Shown here in pieces: positions 1-12,493 of a DNA stretch of 64,000 nt. Both the position numbers and the translations under genes were made by a program. The stretch spans positions 251,989,305 through 252,053,304 of the forward strand of contig JAUPFV010000002.1 in NCBI GenBank assembly GCA_036936605.1, written 5' to 3'. Numbering within the stretch: the stretch's first letter is position 1; each line of letters begins with the position of its first letter. The notes under the pieces were generated by a model. The model searched no databases, had not been told where the DNA came from, and was given only the letters and a program-made list of their open reading frames with translations. This DNA comes from Limnanthes douglasii subsp. nivea. Lineage: Eukaryota; Streptophyta; Magnoliopsida; Brassicales; Limnanthaceae.

Positions 1-2696
1 CTGGGATGACTTAAAATGCTTAGAGGATCAGGAAGCTATTAGCAACTCAGCAATTGAATACTTTCTGAATCTTCTATCAGGGAATTCTGAGCTCAATAAC
101 ATTGAAAACCATCTTGATCTTATTCCATCAATGATCAATGAAGAAGACAATTCAATGCTGATGGTTATTCCAAGTGAGTCTGAAATCTATAATATTATTA
201 AATCTCTTAATTCAAACTGTGATGCAAGGGCTGATGGTTATAACGGCGAATTCTATAAATCTTGCTGGTCTATCATCTCCAAAGATCTTTATGCTGCAAT
301 TGGAGATATCACTAAAGGCTGTTACATTCCTAAAGGAGTTCACTCTACAGTCATCTTCCTAATCCCTAAGATATATTCTTCTAAAGCATGGAAAGACTTC
401 AGGCCAATTAGCATATCTACAATTTTCAACATGATCATTTCTAAAGTAATCAACTCAATAATTTCTAATCTCCTCTCTAAAATAATCTCACAATAACAGA
501 GGGACTTTGTTAAAGGACGAAGCATCCACGAGCACATCTTGATTGATCAAGGGATTTATTATGACTTAAACCTTAAAACTAGAAGCAAAAATGTTACTCT
601 CAAGCTAGATATGGCTAAAGATTTTGACAGGATTGATTACAGGTTTCTTCTCAAAGTTATGACAACTTTTGGGTTTAACTTCAGTTTCTAAACCCGGTGG
701 AAAAAAACATAAAAACATCTACTCTTCTATTACGGTTAATGGTGAAATGAAGGGCTACTTCAAATCTACTAATGGTCTCAGACAGGAAGACCCACTCTCT
801 CCAAGACTATTTAATTATTTCTGAAGAATATCTTATCATGGGTTTAAAATCTATATTATCTAAAAATCAAGGCAACAAATTCAAAACAAAAGGAAATATC
901 AACATACCTTGTCTTGCCTTCGTAGATGATCTTATCATTTTCAGCAATTGATCTATCTCTTTAGTAAACCAGATCAACTCCTTCCTAAACCAATACTAAT
1001 ATATCTTAGGTCAACTTATAAACAGAGAAAAATCAAAGGTTATTTTATTTGATAAGATGACAATACACAAATATCAAGGGTTGGAAAGCGTTCTAAACTT
1101 CAAACACAACCATATTCCCATTATATATCTAGGAAGCATGATCAACACTAATAACAGAATCTCCAACTTTGATAATCTTATAGATAATATCAAAAGCAAG
1201 ATACTTGAATAAGACTCAAGTCTTCTTTCATTTGGGGGAATATTAACATTTATTCAATCAATTCTTACTTCCTTCCCTATTTTCTACACCCAAAATGCTA
1301 CCATTCCCAACATAATGATTCAAAGAATTAGGAATCTTTACAATTATTTTTTATGGGGAACTAACGAATACAGTAAGGCTATTCATTGGTCTAGTTGAGA
1401 TAGGTTGTGTAAACCATATATAGAAGGTGAACTTAATGTCAAAAGAATTACTGAAGTTTAAGAAATATTCTCTCACAAACTGTGGTTTATATTCAGAAGC
1501 CAGAAAAGTCTATTGGCAAAAATAATGTCTTCATTTTACTGTAAAAACTACCATCCTATCTGTGCTCGTAAACCAGAAAAAAGCTCTAAAGTCTGGTCTA
1601 GGCTACTCAAAATCGGAGACAAAATAGATAAGTTTATATTTTAGCTTATTGGAAATGATAGAGTTGATTTCTGGTTGGATCGATGGTGTACTAAAAGGTC
1701 ATTCATATACTTATATGATAACAGAACTTGGATAGAGAGTACAGAAGTTAGGAAATACTGGTTAGATGGTTCCTGGGATATGTCTAGCCTTGAAACCTCT
1801 GTTACACCTTCAAAATGTCGGAGATATGAAGAATTATAAGCTCTAGACTTGATTTATCAAATGGTCCTTGTCTATTTATGGAAACGTCAACTCAAAGCAA
1901 ACCTGGGATGTTATCAGACCTAAAGGAAACACATCAAACCTATACAGGAAAACATGAAAGTCTATCACACCTAAAAATACTCCTTCCTTCTCTGGAGATC
2001 TCTCTACAACTGTATTTATACAGATTCAATTCTTCAAAATAAAAACTTTTTCCTAGCTTCTAAATGCCATAATTGTGATAATATTGAAAGCATTAATCAC
2101 ATGTTTGTTCAATACAAGGGGTCATAGACTGTCTGGAACTACTTTTCTGCTATTTTTAACATTAACATCAACAGGAACATGACACTCCCTCATTTAATTA
2201 AAAACTGGTATTGGTTTACTAACAAAAAGACACAGGTAAAAAATTATCCTCCCTACAAAAATAGCATGGATAATGTGGTCTTTTAGGAACAACAAGAAGC
2301 ACATGGATCAAAATACTAATTCAAGCTATATGACCAGTCAAGTGATTCACATCTTATCTAGTCTAGATAGATCCTACCTCCTTAAAAGAATTCAATGGGG
2401 CAGAGATAATAGAATTACTTCTACTATTAGTTGTGTCAATCACCTAATTACACTATGTATTCCAGTCTCTCTTCAATGCAAAAAACCCTAAATCTAACAT
2501 ATACAAACTAAATATTGACGGGGCTTGTAGCAGGTCTGTTGAATCAAGCGGTGATGGTCTAATTAGATATCACAATGGAACTATTACCTTGGGTTATGAA
2601 AGACTATATGAAAAATCAAACCCTACTATAGCTGAATAAAGGGCATTATTTGATAGGTTGTTAATCTGTCAATCTTTGAGCATTACCTTGGGTTAT
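1..2696 (+). mobile_element. LINE-1: degenerate L1-type non-LTR retrotransposon, 3' two thirds
   Basis: The plus strand reads, with many stops and frame changes, as the second ORF of a plant L1 LINE. From about 60 to 500 it matches the N-terminal part of reverse transcriptase, including a FRPISIS-like block near 400. A GLRQEDPLSPR-like block lies near 775. The catalytic motif near 920 is FVDD instead of FADD. A zf-RVT-like segment lies at about 1950-2200. An RNase H start (NIDGACS-like) follows at about 2510-2690. The endonuclease is outside the window. The copy ends abruptly at 2696 where the 802-bp array begins, so its 3' UTR and poly(A) are missing. It is dead. Family assignment is secure; subfamily is not. 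Confidence 0.85.
131..496 (+). pseudogene. LINE-1 reverse transcriptase fragment (longest open stretch)
   Basis: A 121-codon open stretch holds the RT fingers region. It reads SEIYNIIKSLNSN, then GYNGEFYKSCW, then PKIYSSKAWKDFRPISIS, which fits the L1 order 'DG-F-W', 'IPK', 'FRPIS'. It stops at a TAA, after which similarity continues in the same element (RDFVKGRSIHEHI-like). It is a broken piece of a roughly 1,200-residue pol protein, not a free gene. Confidence 0.8.
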
Positions 2697-5600
2697 GCAA
2701 CCAATTGTATATATAAAAAAATTGAATATATTTAAAATTAAGAATTATAGATTTGAATCTGAAGATTCTGAAACATTAAACTCTTGGTTATAGTATAATG
2801 TATGTAATGATTTAACTTCCTTTAAACGATCACAACATGTACCGAGTCTGAAATCATCTTCGAAATTAGTCTCATCACCCTAAAGATTTTATTCATACCT
2901 CATCTCAACTTCATATCCCTTCTCGATAGTACTAAGTTTTATCTTCACCTTATTTAGAAATGGTATAAGCTCTTCATTAAATATCACATCTCAACTAATT
3001 ACTAATGCAGATTTGATTTCAAAACAAACACTCAAAGATAAGGAAAAAACGGATTTCAATAAAGTTCAAGAACCAAACTTCTTCAGAGAAATTACCTTCC
3101 TTGAAAGTTTAGGCACAAGCTCCCTCATATTGGAATCAACAGAATAACTCTTGAATCCCTAAAAGCTTCAAAACAAAGTACCTCTAAGTTGTCCTAAACT
3201 CTAGTTGTTGTGGAAAAGCTCTTCGTGATCCTTCTTGGCGATTCCTCCATGGTTATTGGTTCATTTCCAAGCTGATAAATCTCTAAGTATTCCTTTTGTT
3301 GTTCAATGGTTGAGTCTCTTTATTCATCATCATCCTTTTAAATTTTGGAGAATATGTTTTCCCGGGTAAATATGGCCTATTCTTTTATTTTTCAGAATGA
3401 CTCTAACTCTCAATTTGGAATTTGTGTTGTAAGAGCTTTGTGCTCTCTTGGGCCTTATGTTGAGAAGGCCCTCTTGTTGTAAACAAATTGAGAAGGCCCC
3501 CTTGCTGTAAATCATTTGCAACCAATTGTATATATAAAAAAATTGAATATATTTAAAATTAAGAATTATAGATTTGAATCTGAAGATTCTGAAACATTAA
3601 ACTCTTGGTCATTGTATAATGTATGTAATGATTTAACTTCCTTTAAACGATCACAACATGTACCGATTCCGAAATCATCTTCGAAATTAGTCTTATCACC
3701 TTAAGGATTTTATTCATACCTCATCTCAACTTCATATCCCTTCTCGATAGTACTAAGTTTTATCTTCACCTTATTTAGAAATGGTATAAGTTCTTCATTA
3801 AATATCACATCTCAACTAATTACTAATGCAGATTGGATTTCAAAACAAACACTCAAAGATAAGGAAAAAACGGATAAAACTTCTTCAGAGAAATTACCTT
3901 CCTTGAAAGTTTAGGCACAAGGTCCCTCATATTATAATTAGCAGAATAACTCTTGAATCCCTAAAAGCTTCAAAACAAAGTACCTCTAAGTTGCCCTACA
4001 ATCTAGTTGTTGTGGAAAAGCTCTTCGTGATCCTTCTTGGCGATTCCTCCATGGTTATTGGTTCATTTCCAAGCTGATAAATCTCTAAGTATTCCTTCTG
4101 TTGTTCAATGGTTGAGTCTATCTATTCATCATCATCCTTTTAAATTTTAGAGAATATGTTTTCCCGGGTAAATATGGCCCATTCTTTTATTTTTCAGAAT
4201 GACTCTAACTCTCAATTTGGAATTTGTGTTGTAAGAGCTTTGTGCTCTCTTGGGCCTTATGTTGAGAAGGCCCTCTTGTTGTAAACAAATTGAGAAGGCC
4301 CCCTTGCTGTAAATCATTTGCAACCAATTGTATATATAAAAAAATTGAATATATTTAAAATTAAGAATTATAGATTTGAATCTGAAGATTCTGAAACATT
4401 AAACTCTTGGTCATTGTATAATGTATGTAATGATTTAACTTCCTTTAAACGATCACAACATGTACCGATTCCGAAATCATCTTCGAAATTAGTCTTATCA
4501 CCTTAAGGATTTTATTCATACCTCATCTCAACTTCATATCCCTTCTCGATAGTACTAAGTTTTATCTTCACCTTATTTAGAAATGGTATAAGTTCTTCAT
4601 TAAATATCACATCTCAACTAATTACTAATGCAGATTGGATTTCAAAACAAACACTCAAAGATAAGAAAAAAACGGATAAAACTTCTTCAGAGAAATTACC
4701 TTCCTTGAAAGTTTAGGCACAAGCTCCCTCATATTATAATTAACAGAATAACTCTTGAATCCCTAAAAGCTTCAAAACAAAGTACCTCTAAGTTGTCCTA
4801 AACTCTAGTTGTTGTGGAAAAGCTCTTCGTGATCCTTCTTGGCGATTCCTCCATGGTTATTGGTTCATTTCCAAGCTGATAAATCTCTAAGTATTCCTTC
4901 TGTTGTTCAATGGTTGAGTCTCTCTATTCATCATCATCCTTTTAAATTTTGGAGAATATGTTTTCCCGGGTAAAAATGGCCCATTCTTTTATTTTTCAGA
5001 ATGACTCTAACTCTCAATTTGGAATTTGTGTTGTAAGAGCTTTGTTCTCTCTTGGGCCTTATGTTGAGAAGGCCCTCTTGTTGTAAACAAATTGAGAAGG
5101 CCCCCTTGCTGTAAATCATTTGCAACCAATTGTATATATAAAAAAATTGAATATATTTAAAATTAAGAATTATAAATTTGAATCTGAAGATTCTGAAACA
5201 TTAAACTCTTGGTCATTATATAATGTATGTAATGATTTAACTTCCTTTAAACGATCACAACATGTACCGAGTCTGAAATCATCTTCGAAATTAGTCTTAT
5301 CACCCTAAGGATTTTATTCATACCTCATCTCAACTTCATATCCCTTCTCGATAGTACTAAGTTTTATCTTCACCTTATTTAGAAATGGTATAAGTTCTTC
5401 ATTAAATATCACATCTCAACTAATTACTAATGCAGATTGGATTTCAAAACAAACACTCAAAGATAAGGAAAAAACGGATAAAACTTCTTCAGAGAAATTA
5501 CCTTCCTTGAAAGTTTAGGCACAAGCTCCCTCATATTGGAATCAACAGAATAACTCTTGAATCCCTAAAAGCTTCAAAACAAAGTACCTCTAAGTTGTCC

Positions 5601-6227
5601 TAAACTCTAGTTGTTGTGGAAAAGCTCTTCGTGATCCTTCTTGGCGATTCCTCCATGGTTATTGGTTCATTTCCAAGCTGATAAATCTCTAAGTATTCCT
5701 TCTGTTGTTCAATGGTTGAGTCTCTCTATTCATCATCATCCTTTTAAATTTTGGAGAATATGTTTTCCCGGGTAAATATGGCCCATTCTTTTATTTTTCA
5801 GAATGACTCTAACTCTCAATTTGGAATTTGTGTTGTAAGAGCTTTGTGCTCTCTTGGGCCTTATGTTGAGAAGGCCCTCTTGCTGTAAACAAATTGAGAA
5901 GCCCCCCTTGCTGTAAATCATTTGCAACCAATTGTATATATAAAAAAATTGAATATATTTAAAATTAAGAATTATAGATTTGAATCTGAAGATTCTGAAA
6001 CATTAAACTCTTGGTCATTGTATAATGTATGTAATGATTTAACTTCCTTTAAACGATCACAACATGTACCGAGTCTGAAATCATCTTCGAAATTAGTCTT
6101 ATCATCCTAAGGATTTTATTCATACCTCATCTCAACTTCATATCCCTTCTCGATAGTACTAAGTTTTATCTTCACCTTCTTTAGAAATGGTATAAGTTCT
6201 TCATTAAATATCACATCTCAACTAATT
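2697..6227. repeat. Tandem array, about 4.4 copies of an 802-bp unit (first unit 821 bp)
   Basis: The anchor GCAACCAATTG occurs at 2697, 3518, 4320, 5122 and 5924. Spacing is 821, then 802, 802 and 802 bp. The fifth copy is cut after about 304 bp at 6227. Copies 2-5 differ by scattered point changes. Copy 1 keeps about 18 bp (near 3056-3077) that copies 2-4 lack, so copies 2-4 probably share a later amplification. On the minus strand the first 300 bp of each unit reads as Ty1/copia pol (VIFNEELIPFL-like), and the last copy runs without a break into copia integrase. The rest of the unit, including a CCCGGG site, was not recognised. The 62-63-codon ORFs repeated in each unit are by-products. 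Confidence 0.9.
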
Positions 6228-8090
6228 AAAGATTTTTAATGTTTAGTTCCCATGCACTAAGACTTATACCTTTTAATCCTTTTGGATAACCAATGAACAA
6301 ATTTTTTAGTACTATTAGATTAAGCTTATTTTGCTTCACATGTGCATATGCAACACATTCAAACACTCTCAAATTTTACAAAATTGGTTTGTTTATGGTC
6401 TATTTGTATTGTGGACACTTGAACTCTAGTTTCCAAGATATAATTATGTTAATGATGTATGAAGTTATCTTAACATCTTCTCCCCAAAGCCTTTGGCTCA
6501 TCTCAGTTATCAGAAGTATACAGCTTACCATTTCCGGTAAGATTCAACTCATCCTTTCAGTAAGAATATTCTATTTGGGAGTTCATTTCATGATTTTTAT
6601 ATATCAATGTCAAGTTTAGAACAATAAATAGTGAATGGTCATTCAATCCTCAACCTATCCAGCATCGTTCTAGTCTGATTCTCTTTCAGCTTCTTGTAGT
6701 CCTTAAAATCGTCAAATGTTTCATCTTTGATCTTCAAACGTATGACCCATACTTTTCTAGAATAATAATCATTCAAATATATCAAATACATCAAACCTCT
6801 CACTGTAGGATTCATTGCAGGTCTCCAAATGTCAGAATGAACATACTCAAGCATATAAAAAATTATATGGTTAATAAAAATAAACTTAACCCTCTTATTT
6901 TTACCCATTACGCAATTCTTGAATATGCTCAACTTCAAAACTTTATCACCATTTAATAATTTATGTTTGCTAAGTTCATTTAGATTTTTTCACTTAAATG
7001 ACCTAAGCTCAAATATCACATTTTGGTTAAACCTTTTTAAACACTAAACACACCTTCAACCACTACAGACCCTTCAAAAACTAACACACCATTACTCTTA
7101 TAGGCTTTCATAACAACTAGTGAGCCTTGCCAAATCCCAAGTATGTCATCTCCAGCCTCATAGTTAAACTTTTACTCATCTAATATTCTAATAGAAAGAA
7201 TGTTACGTTTAACATGTCTCACATTTTTATCAGTCTCTCGTGTTCTGTAGAAAAATTGAGCTGAACATTCGTCATTCACTTCATAATATATGACTCATCA
7301 TTATTTAGTATAATTTTACCACCATCAACCAACTTCAAATCTTCAAACTAGTGCTTGTTACAATCACGTGGATTAAAGCTCCTGAGTCCAAAACCCAATC
7401 GTCATGTACCTACGAGTTGAAACCATCAAAACATCAGTATATTCATAATCATATGCGACCATTGGAGCATCTCCAACTTTAAACTTCTGGTAACTATCTT
7501 TTTTTTTCCTTTTCGGGTAATTCTTATTGATATGACATTTCTTCTTGTGATATTAACATCTTATCCTAGAAGCACTCATAAATCTTCTAGATTTGGACCG
7601 ATAATTGTTTCGCTTATTATTTGAATCTCCCATTCCAAGATTTACTCTCACACTCAGTCCTAAACCATATGAGTTACTCTTCAAACCATTCTTCTTTTGA
7701 AGATTGTAAAGGACTCTTTACGATATAGTATGATATCAATAAACTGCTCATACACCTTTAAAAAAGCAAGAGGATTATTTATCCATCCTCATTTTCTATC
7801 TTGACTCCAACCGTATTCAAGTCAATAATGACTCTATTGAAATCATCCAACTGTCTTTGGATTTTCTTGTTATCTTCTATTAACAATGTATATATTTGAT
7901 TTGTAAGATAAAATATGTTGGACACGAACTTTTCATGTAAATAGCTTGTAACCTATTCTATATCTAGAAATTCATTGGTTCATCAACACTTCTCAAAGTA
8001 CCTCATCCCTCAAACTCAAAATCATAGCACTATGGACCTTGGACAATACTTCGACATCAACCTCCTCTTAAACTCTCTCATCAGTGGCAG
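6228..8090 (-). pseudogene. Decayed Ty1/copia gag-pol (gag to integrase)
   Basis: Read on the minus strand from high to low coordinates, this follows copia order. A gag-like stretch lies at about 8060-7700. A degenerate zinc-knuckle and basic region lies around 7600-7500. A protease-like segment (WVLDSGA-type) lies near 7420-7330. GAG-pre-integrase follows, and then the integrase core at 6938-6639 (CVMGKNKRVKF, YVHSDIWRP, YSRKVWVIRLK). The integrase tail, about 6600-6240, reads LRVFECVAYAHVKQ and FIGYPKGLKG. Stops and frameshifts are frequent. The RT domain is missing because the array takes its place. No complete LTR pair is visible. Confidence 0.75.
6639..6938 (-). pseudogene. Copia integrase fragment (GAG-pre-integrase to DDE core start)
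   Basis: Ninety-nine open codons contain CVMGKNKRVKF (end of the GAG-pre-integrase/zinc region), then YVHSDIWRP with the first catalytic Asp, then DYYSRKVWVIRLKIKDETFDDFKDYK. This is the usual order in Ty1/copia integrases. The second Asp and the Glu are not in this open stretch. It belongs to the surrounding dead copia element. Confidence 0.8.
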
Positions 8091-9780
8091 CGAACAAACC
8101 TATTTTATACTATGAACACTTTTATATTAATTCTATAGAGATTAAAATCATTTTATTCGGTGAATATATTAGATACAACTTCATGTAACTTATTTTTATG
8201 ATTTTTTTGGATTTTTTTGTGAGATCTAAATCTGTAAGCTAAACATTTGATTTAATTTTTCCTTTTACATTGTATTTATCACCCATAAAAATATTATTAC
8301 AGATTATCCACGCTCATCACACCATGTTTGGGAAACCAAGCAAGAAACATAACTAGAACTCAGTGTAAATAACAATACTAAAGTCTTTGGCAGCTGGCCA
8401 AGACTTAGGTTAAGCTGGTGCAATGTTCAGAAATAGGTTGAAACTTAATCATAATGGTGATTAACTCCATGCAGATTGTGGCAAGAAGGAAGTAGAGCTT
8501 TGCATTTTTGCTTCCAAAAAAAATTTAACAACAAGAACATATATAAAATTAACCACACAAAGATATGATTTAACGTGGTTCCGATTGTATAGTAATCCTA
8601 CATCCATGGCATAGAGAAACTAGTTTTATATATAACAATTATTACAAAATTACTCTTAAAAACAATTAACACGACTATTTTTCTTATATTCCAGGCTTGT
8701 TTAGCCTACAAAAAGAATTATAGATCTTCAGTGTTTCTCTCCATGTTAAATTTTCTAACTTACTTCTCTCTTAAAAATATAGCAAATCTCTCGCTTTTCT
8801 CTTTATGTGTTATGCAACACAACGCTACAATTTTCTTCATACTTCTTCATCAATGTTTATAGAATCGAAGGTGATATAGTAATTCAGGCTCTCAACAAAA
8901 GTTGATATATTTTTACTACAAACAGTCGAAAGGTAATACACCAATCACTCCGCCATTCGTATTGGTGTGTATTAGTTGACATATTAAGGTAGTAAGCTCT
9001 GACATCTAACATCTAATATATGCCACACCAGTTTAACCAACCTCAGGCATGCTCAGATTAAAGGTATTTTTATCAACATTTGAGGATATTCTATTAATAC
9101 ATTGTCTACAATAAAGTAGCTTCACCATTAGCGATGATCACCTTCTACAATTTGCAAAGTAAATCATTAAGCGTGAAAAAAATTCTTTATACCCAAAACA
9201 GAGAGGAGCTAAACTTAAAATATTTTTGGTTATAGTTTTAGTTAACTTTAATATCAAATTTATGAATACAAATGAACAAAAGTTGGGATAGCTCATTTCT
9301 CGAAATATAATTGTAGAGCTTTAACAAATAGATGTGGCCAAGATAACAAATTCAAGAATTACATACCAGCGTTTACCTTACGGGGCAAGACATTTTCACA
9401 AAATTATGATTTATACCTACCCAAAATTCTTCGTTGACCAACTTATAACTTTTTTTTACCTATTCTACGCTCAGTTTCCATTTAATTACTAAATTATCAT
9501 TAATGAAAAAAACATTCATTATATCATCAATACAAAATTATATTCAACTTCATTAACACTCAAAGATCAAAACAACCATTTTCTTGAAATCAAAACATAC
9601 ACCTAAAGATTTTTTTTTTCAGCATAATAATTAACTTCCAACATAAACACAACCAAATTGAAAGAGATGTCTATCTACCAGAATATGTAAAAATATAAAA
9701 TAAAGAAGGAATATCTATCGCGGAGCTACAATCATAAAAAAAATAAGGTAAAAAAGAATTTTATTTTATCTTACAAAATA
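8091..9780. other. AT-rich stretch, possible copia leader/LTR remnant
   Basis: No gene is visible. This is where the 5' leader and 5' LTR of the minus-strand copia should lie. The stretch around 8560-8620 (a TTAACGTGGTTCCG-type phrase followed by CTACATCCATGG) resembles sequence common in plant copia LTRs. I found no PBS, no matching second LTR and no target duplication, so the LTR call is tentative. From about 9000 onward I see only AT-rich DNA with poly(T) runs. Confidence 0.35.
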
Positions 9781-9785
9781 AATTG

Positions 9786-10075
9786 GTGTTCTTGGTACAG
9801 CTACGCACCACTGTTTCGGGGGGGGGGGGGATGGATCGGTGGTGCGTACGTGAAACCTGGTAGTGTAGCTAGTCGGTACCATCGATTGTAAGGCCATACA
9901 TTATTGGTTCAAGGGGTCTGAACCGATGGCGCAACCCCTCAGTACCACCAGTTCTAACCGGTTGCACCATCGCTTCTAACCGATGGTACCTTCAGTTAAC
10001 CCCTGGTACCATCGGTTAGAACCATGCTACCACCCAGTTCAGACCCTTTATACCCTGGTTCGAACCCATTGTACC
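9786..10075. repeat. Cluster of GGTACCATCGGTT-type direct and inverted motifs with a 13-G run
   Basis: Within 290 bp the motif ACCATCGGTTAGAACC and its near complements recur: ACCGATGGTACC, GGTACCATCGG, CCGATGGCGCAACC and CGGTTGCACCATCG. Thirteen consecutive G lie at 9818-9830, preceded by CGCACCACTG and followed by CGGTGGTGCG, which are partly complementary. The dense short palindromic motifs resemble subterminal repeats of DNA transposons such as CACTA elements, but no clear terminus is seen. Confidence 0.6.
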
Positions 10076-11939
10076 ACTACTTAGAATGCAATTTGTTTTT
10101 GAATTTTTTGTTGTTTTGGGTCTACGTTTTGTTTACTTATTTTCATTTTTATGTACTTTGGAATTGCATTGCAAGAATATACAAGGGATTTTACAACTGA
10201 TTATACTCATATTTATTTCACAACATAATATTATACGTTAGACAAATTGTTGAGTAGGTTAAGAAGATCGGAAAACAAAACGAGTTGGTTATCAACCTAA
10301 AATTTCGTGATGTTTTGAATAGTATAAATAATCTTTAAATATTCTATTAATGCAAAATGGTAGAGAAACATATTTAACGGTCGCTAAAAATATACATTAC
10401 TATGGACAAATTGTAAGTATAACTTACTAGATGAAAATGCTGGATATAAGGATATTGATCATATCAAGGTTTGAATGCATTGTCTATTTTATAGCACAAT
10501 CATGCTCGATGAATTCTAGTTACACTTTTCTACCATTGCAAGGTGTGCCCCACCAAATGTCTAACATAGTGGGAATTGGATTTAATTTTAGTAATAACAA
10601 TCATTTCGTCCATGTTAGTATTTAATTTACATTTAAATTTTTTTATAATATGAGTCATCGTTATCCTCGTATGTTTTATTTGTTTATACAATTTTCTATT
10701 GCTGCAGACTCACTATGTGCACATATATATCTTGCATAGGTAACATTGGATAGCAAAGACGCATCATTTTGAGAATTACTAATATAAGTCAATGCAAATT
10801 TAGATGAATTTGTGTAATAATTTAACACAAATTTATTTGTTTAATGTATTCATTTTATTTTATTATGTTAAACTTAACTCGGTAAAATTTTACATTAAAC
10901 GTGCATACATTACACATAAAATGAAAAGCAAAAGAAAATACGTTAAACAAAAATACGGATAACACATCTAAGTGTTATATCATTACATATCTCTATCCAA
11001 AAACTGTGGATGTTCCAACGTATTGCCAACAAGGTCCAACTTAATATCGTGAAGTGAATGTTGTTTAACTGAGTCATTAATCCCCAAAACAAACACCTTA
11101 TGCACTTCTTTCCTGATATCGTGCGGGAGGCCACGAACCCGAATAGTTTGAATCGTAAAAATATATTGTAACTTGATAGATACATAAGTAAACATGTAAA
11201 AATGAACTAAAGAACATCAAGCTAACATAAAATAACATTAAACGTGAACATAAAATAAATTAAAGTACTCAAAGGAACATAAAACAAATATAATAACTTA
11301 ACGTAATCAACTGAACATAAAACAAAATTAAACATGAATATAAAAGAACATATTTTTTAGTCAAAATCATATCATTTGTTAAAAATGCAACCACTCATTG
11401 CACCCTGCTTTTTCAACGATTTGTTCCTCCACATAACTTAGCTTATATTTTGTCAGAAAAATAAATTACTTTCAAACAAAACAAATAAAATGCCTCATTT
11501 CTAATTGCCAATGGGAGGTCAAACATACGAAACATTGGTTCACTTTTCATATAACTGTATATGGTAAAGAATTCTTCATGAGTGCATGAAGCCGAACATG
11601 TTTCTGCTTCACGCTTATACATGTATCTGTACATGCAGTATATTATACATATCACTTCATTAATAAACCTAAGGATGTAATGATGGTTGTGCAGAACTTT
11701 TGAAAGTGAATAGTGGTCGTATATCCAAAAATTTAGCATGACCATAAAACCATATATGTTATGTTTTATAGATTTCAAAGTATCTCCTATAACGCGATAA
11801 AGCAAAACCAAAACATTAGCCTCGAAGCTATATCCCACAACCCAACTTTCATGTTCTCCAAACTGTAGAGAAAGTCAACTTTTACGTTTTTCTGACGATT
11901 ACATAAAAAATATAGTGCACCTAAAAAAGAATGTAAGGT
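10076..11939. other. AT-rich region without a recognised gene
   Basis: Only short open stretches occur. The longest is 131 codons on the minus strand (11838-11443), with hydrophobic and Tyr/His-rich content. It has no motif I can place, although YGFMVMLNFWIYDHYS faintly recalls plant transposon-associated proteins. A second minus stretch (11195-10983) contains RKEVHKVFVLGIND and may be coding debris. I assign no function. Confidence 0.4.
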
Positions 11940-12472
11940 ATGCGTGTGATGCCTGACAGATAGTCTATGTCGGTCAAATAAAGATTCTAATCCTCAGAAG
12001 ATGTATCCTGGAGTCGTTTCAATTAAAACACCCACTTCTCGTGTAGAGTCCAACTAGAAACGAACCTCATCAACTATGAGTCCTAACAACCAGACATAGT
12101 CGGTATAAGTCTCTCTCGTATCTTTATTAACAACTTTCAGTGTTCTACCTGATAAAGGCATAAAATATCAAGATTATTAAGGGCTGAATTGATAATGTAA
12201 AGGCATATAAGGGCCTATTTTTAAACTTAGGAAATATAAGAAAAAATTGTAAATATGAGGGTCAATATGTAATTAGTATAAACATAACATGTGATAGTGG
12301 AGCCCACCAGTAACATTATATAAGGAAAGATCCGTTTTTAGGAAAATGGTACTTTCTAATGATTGGTACTTTATTTTGACTGCTTTCTCTCTCTAAAACT
12401 TTGTACTTATTCTCCTGACACAATTCCACTATATACGTTATTCGATAATTAGACCAAGATATTCCAAGAACT
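11940..12472 (+). repeat. Probable 5' LTR of Tat-A (boundaries uncertain)
   Basis: The DNA just upstream of the Tat-A primer-binding site has LTR character. It starts with a TGTGATGCC-like end near 11946 and has a TATA box (CATTATATAAGG) at about 12313-12324, followed by the expected leader. No partner LTR exists in the window because the 3' half of Tat-A is missing, so neither the ends nor the length can be confirmed. Confidence 0.4.
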
Positions 12473-12493
12473 ATTATTGGTGCCATCTGTGAA

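Noticed and set aside
3330..6110. 62-63-codon open frames repeated in each 802-bp unit
   Set aside because: They recur only because the unit is copied. They start at TTG or run through copia-derived sequence and show no codon-level constraint.
6293..6619. 108-codon plus-strand open frame
   Set aside because: The minus strand here reads clear copia integrase sequence (LRVFECVAYAHVKQ, FIGYPKGLKG); the plus frame is its shadow.
9818..9830. G-quadruplex regulatory element
   Set aside because: A single homopolymer of 13 G with no spaced G tracts is as likely a slippage or assembly artefact.
10943..11838. Host gene on the minus strand
   Set aside because: The open stretches are short and AT-driven, with no recognisable domain, splice pattern or start context. 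Kept only as an unassigned region.
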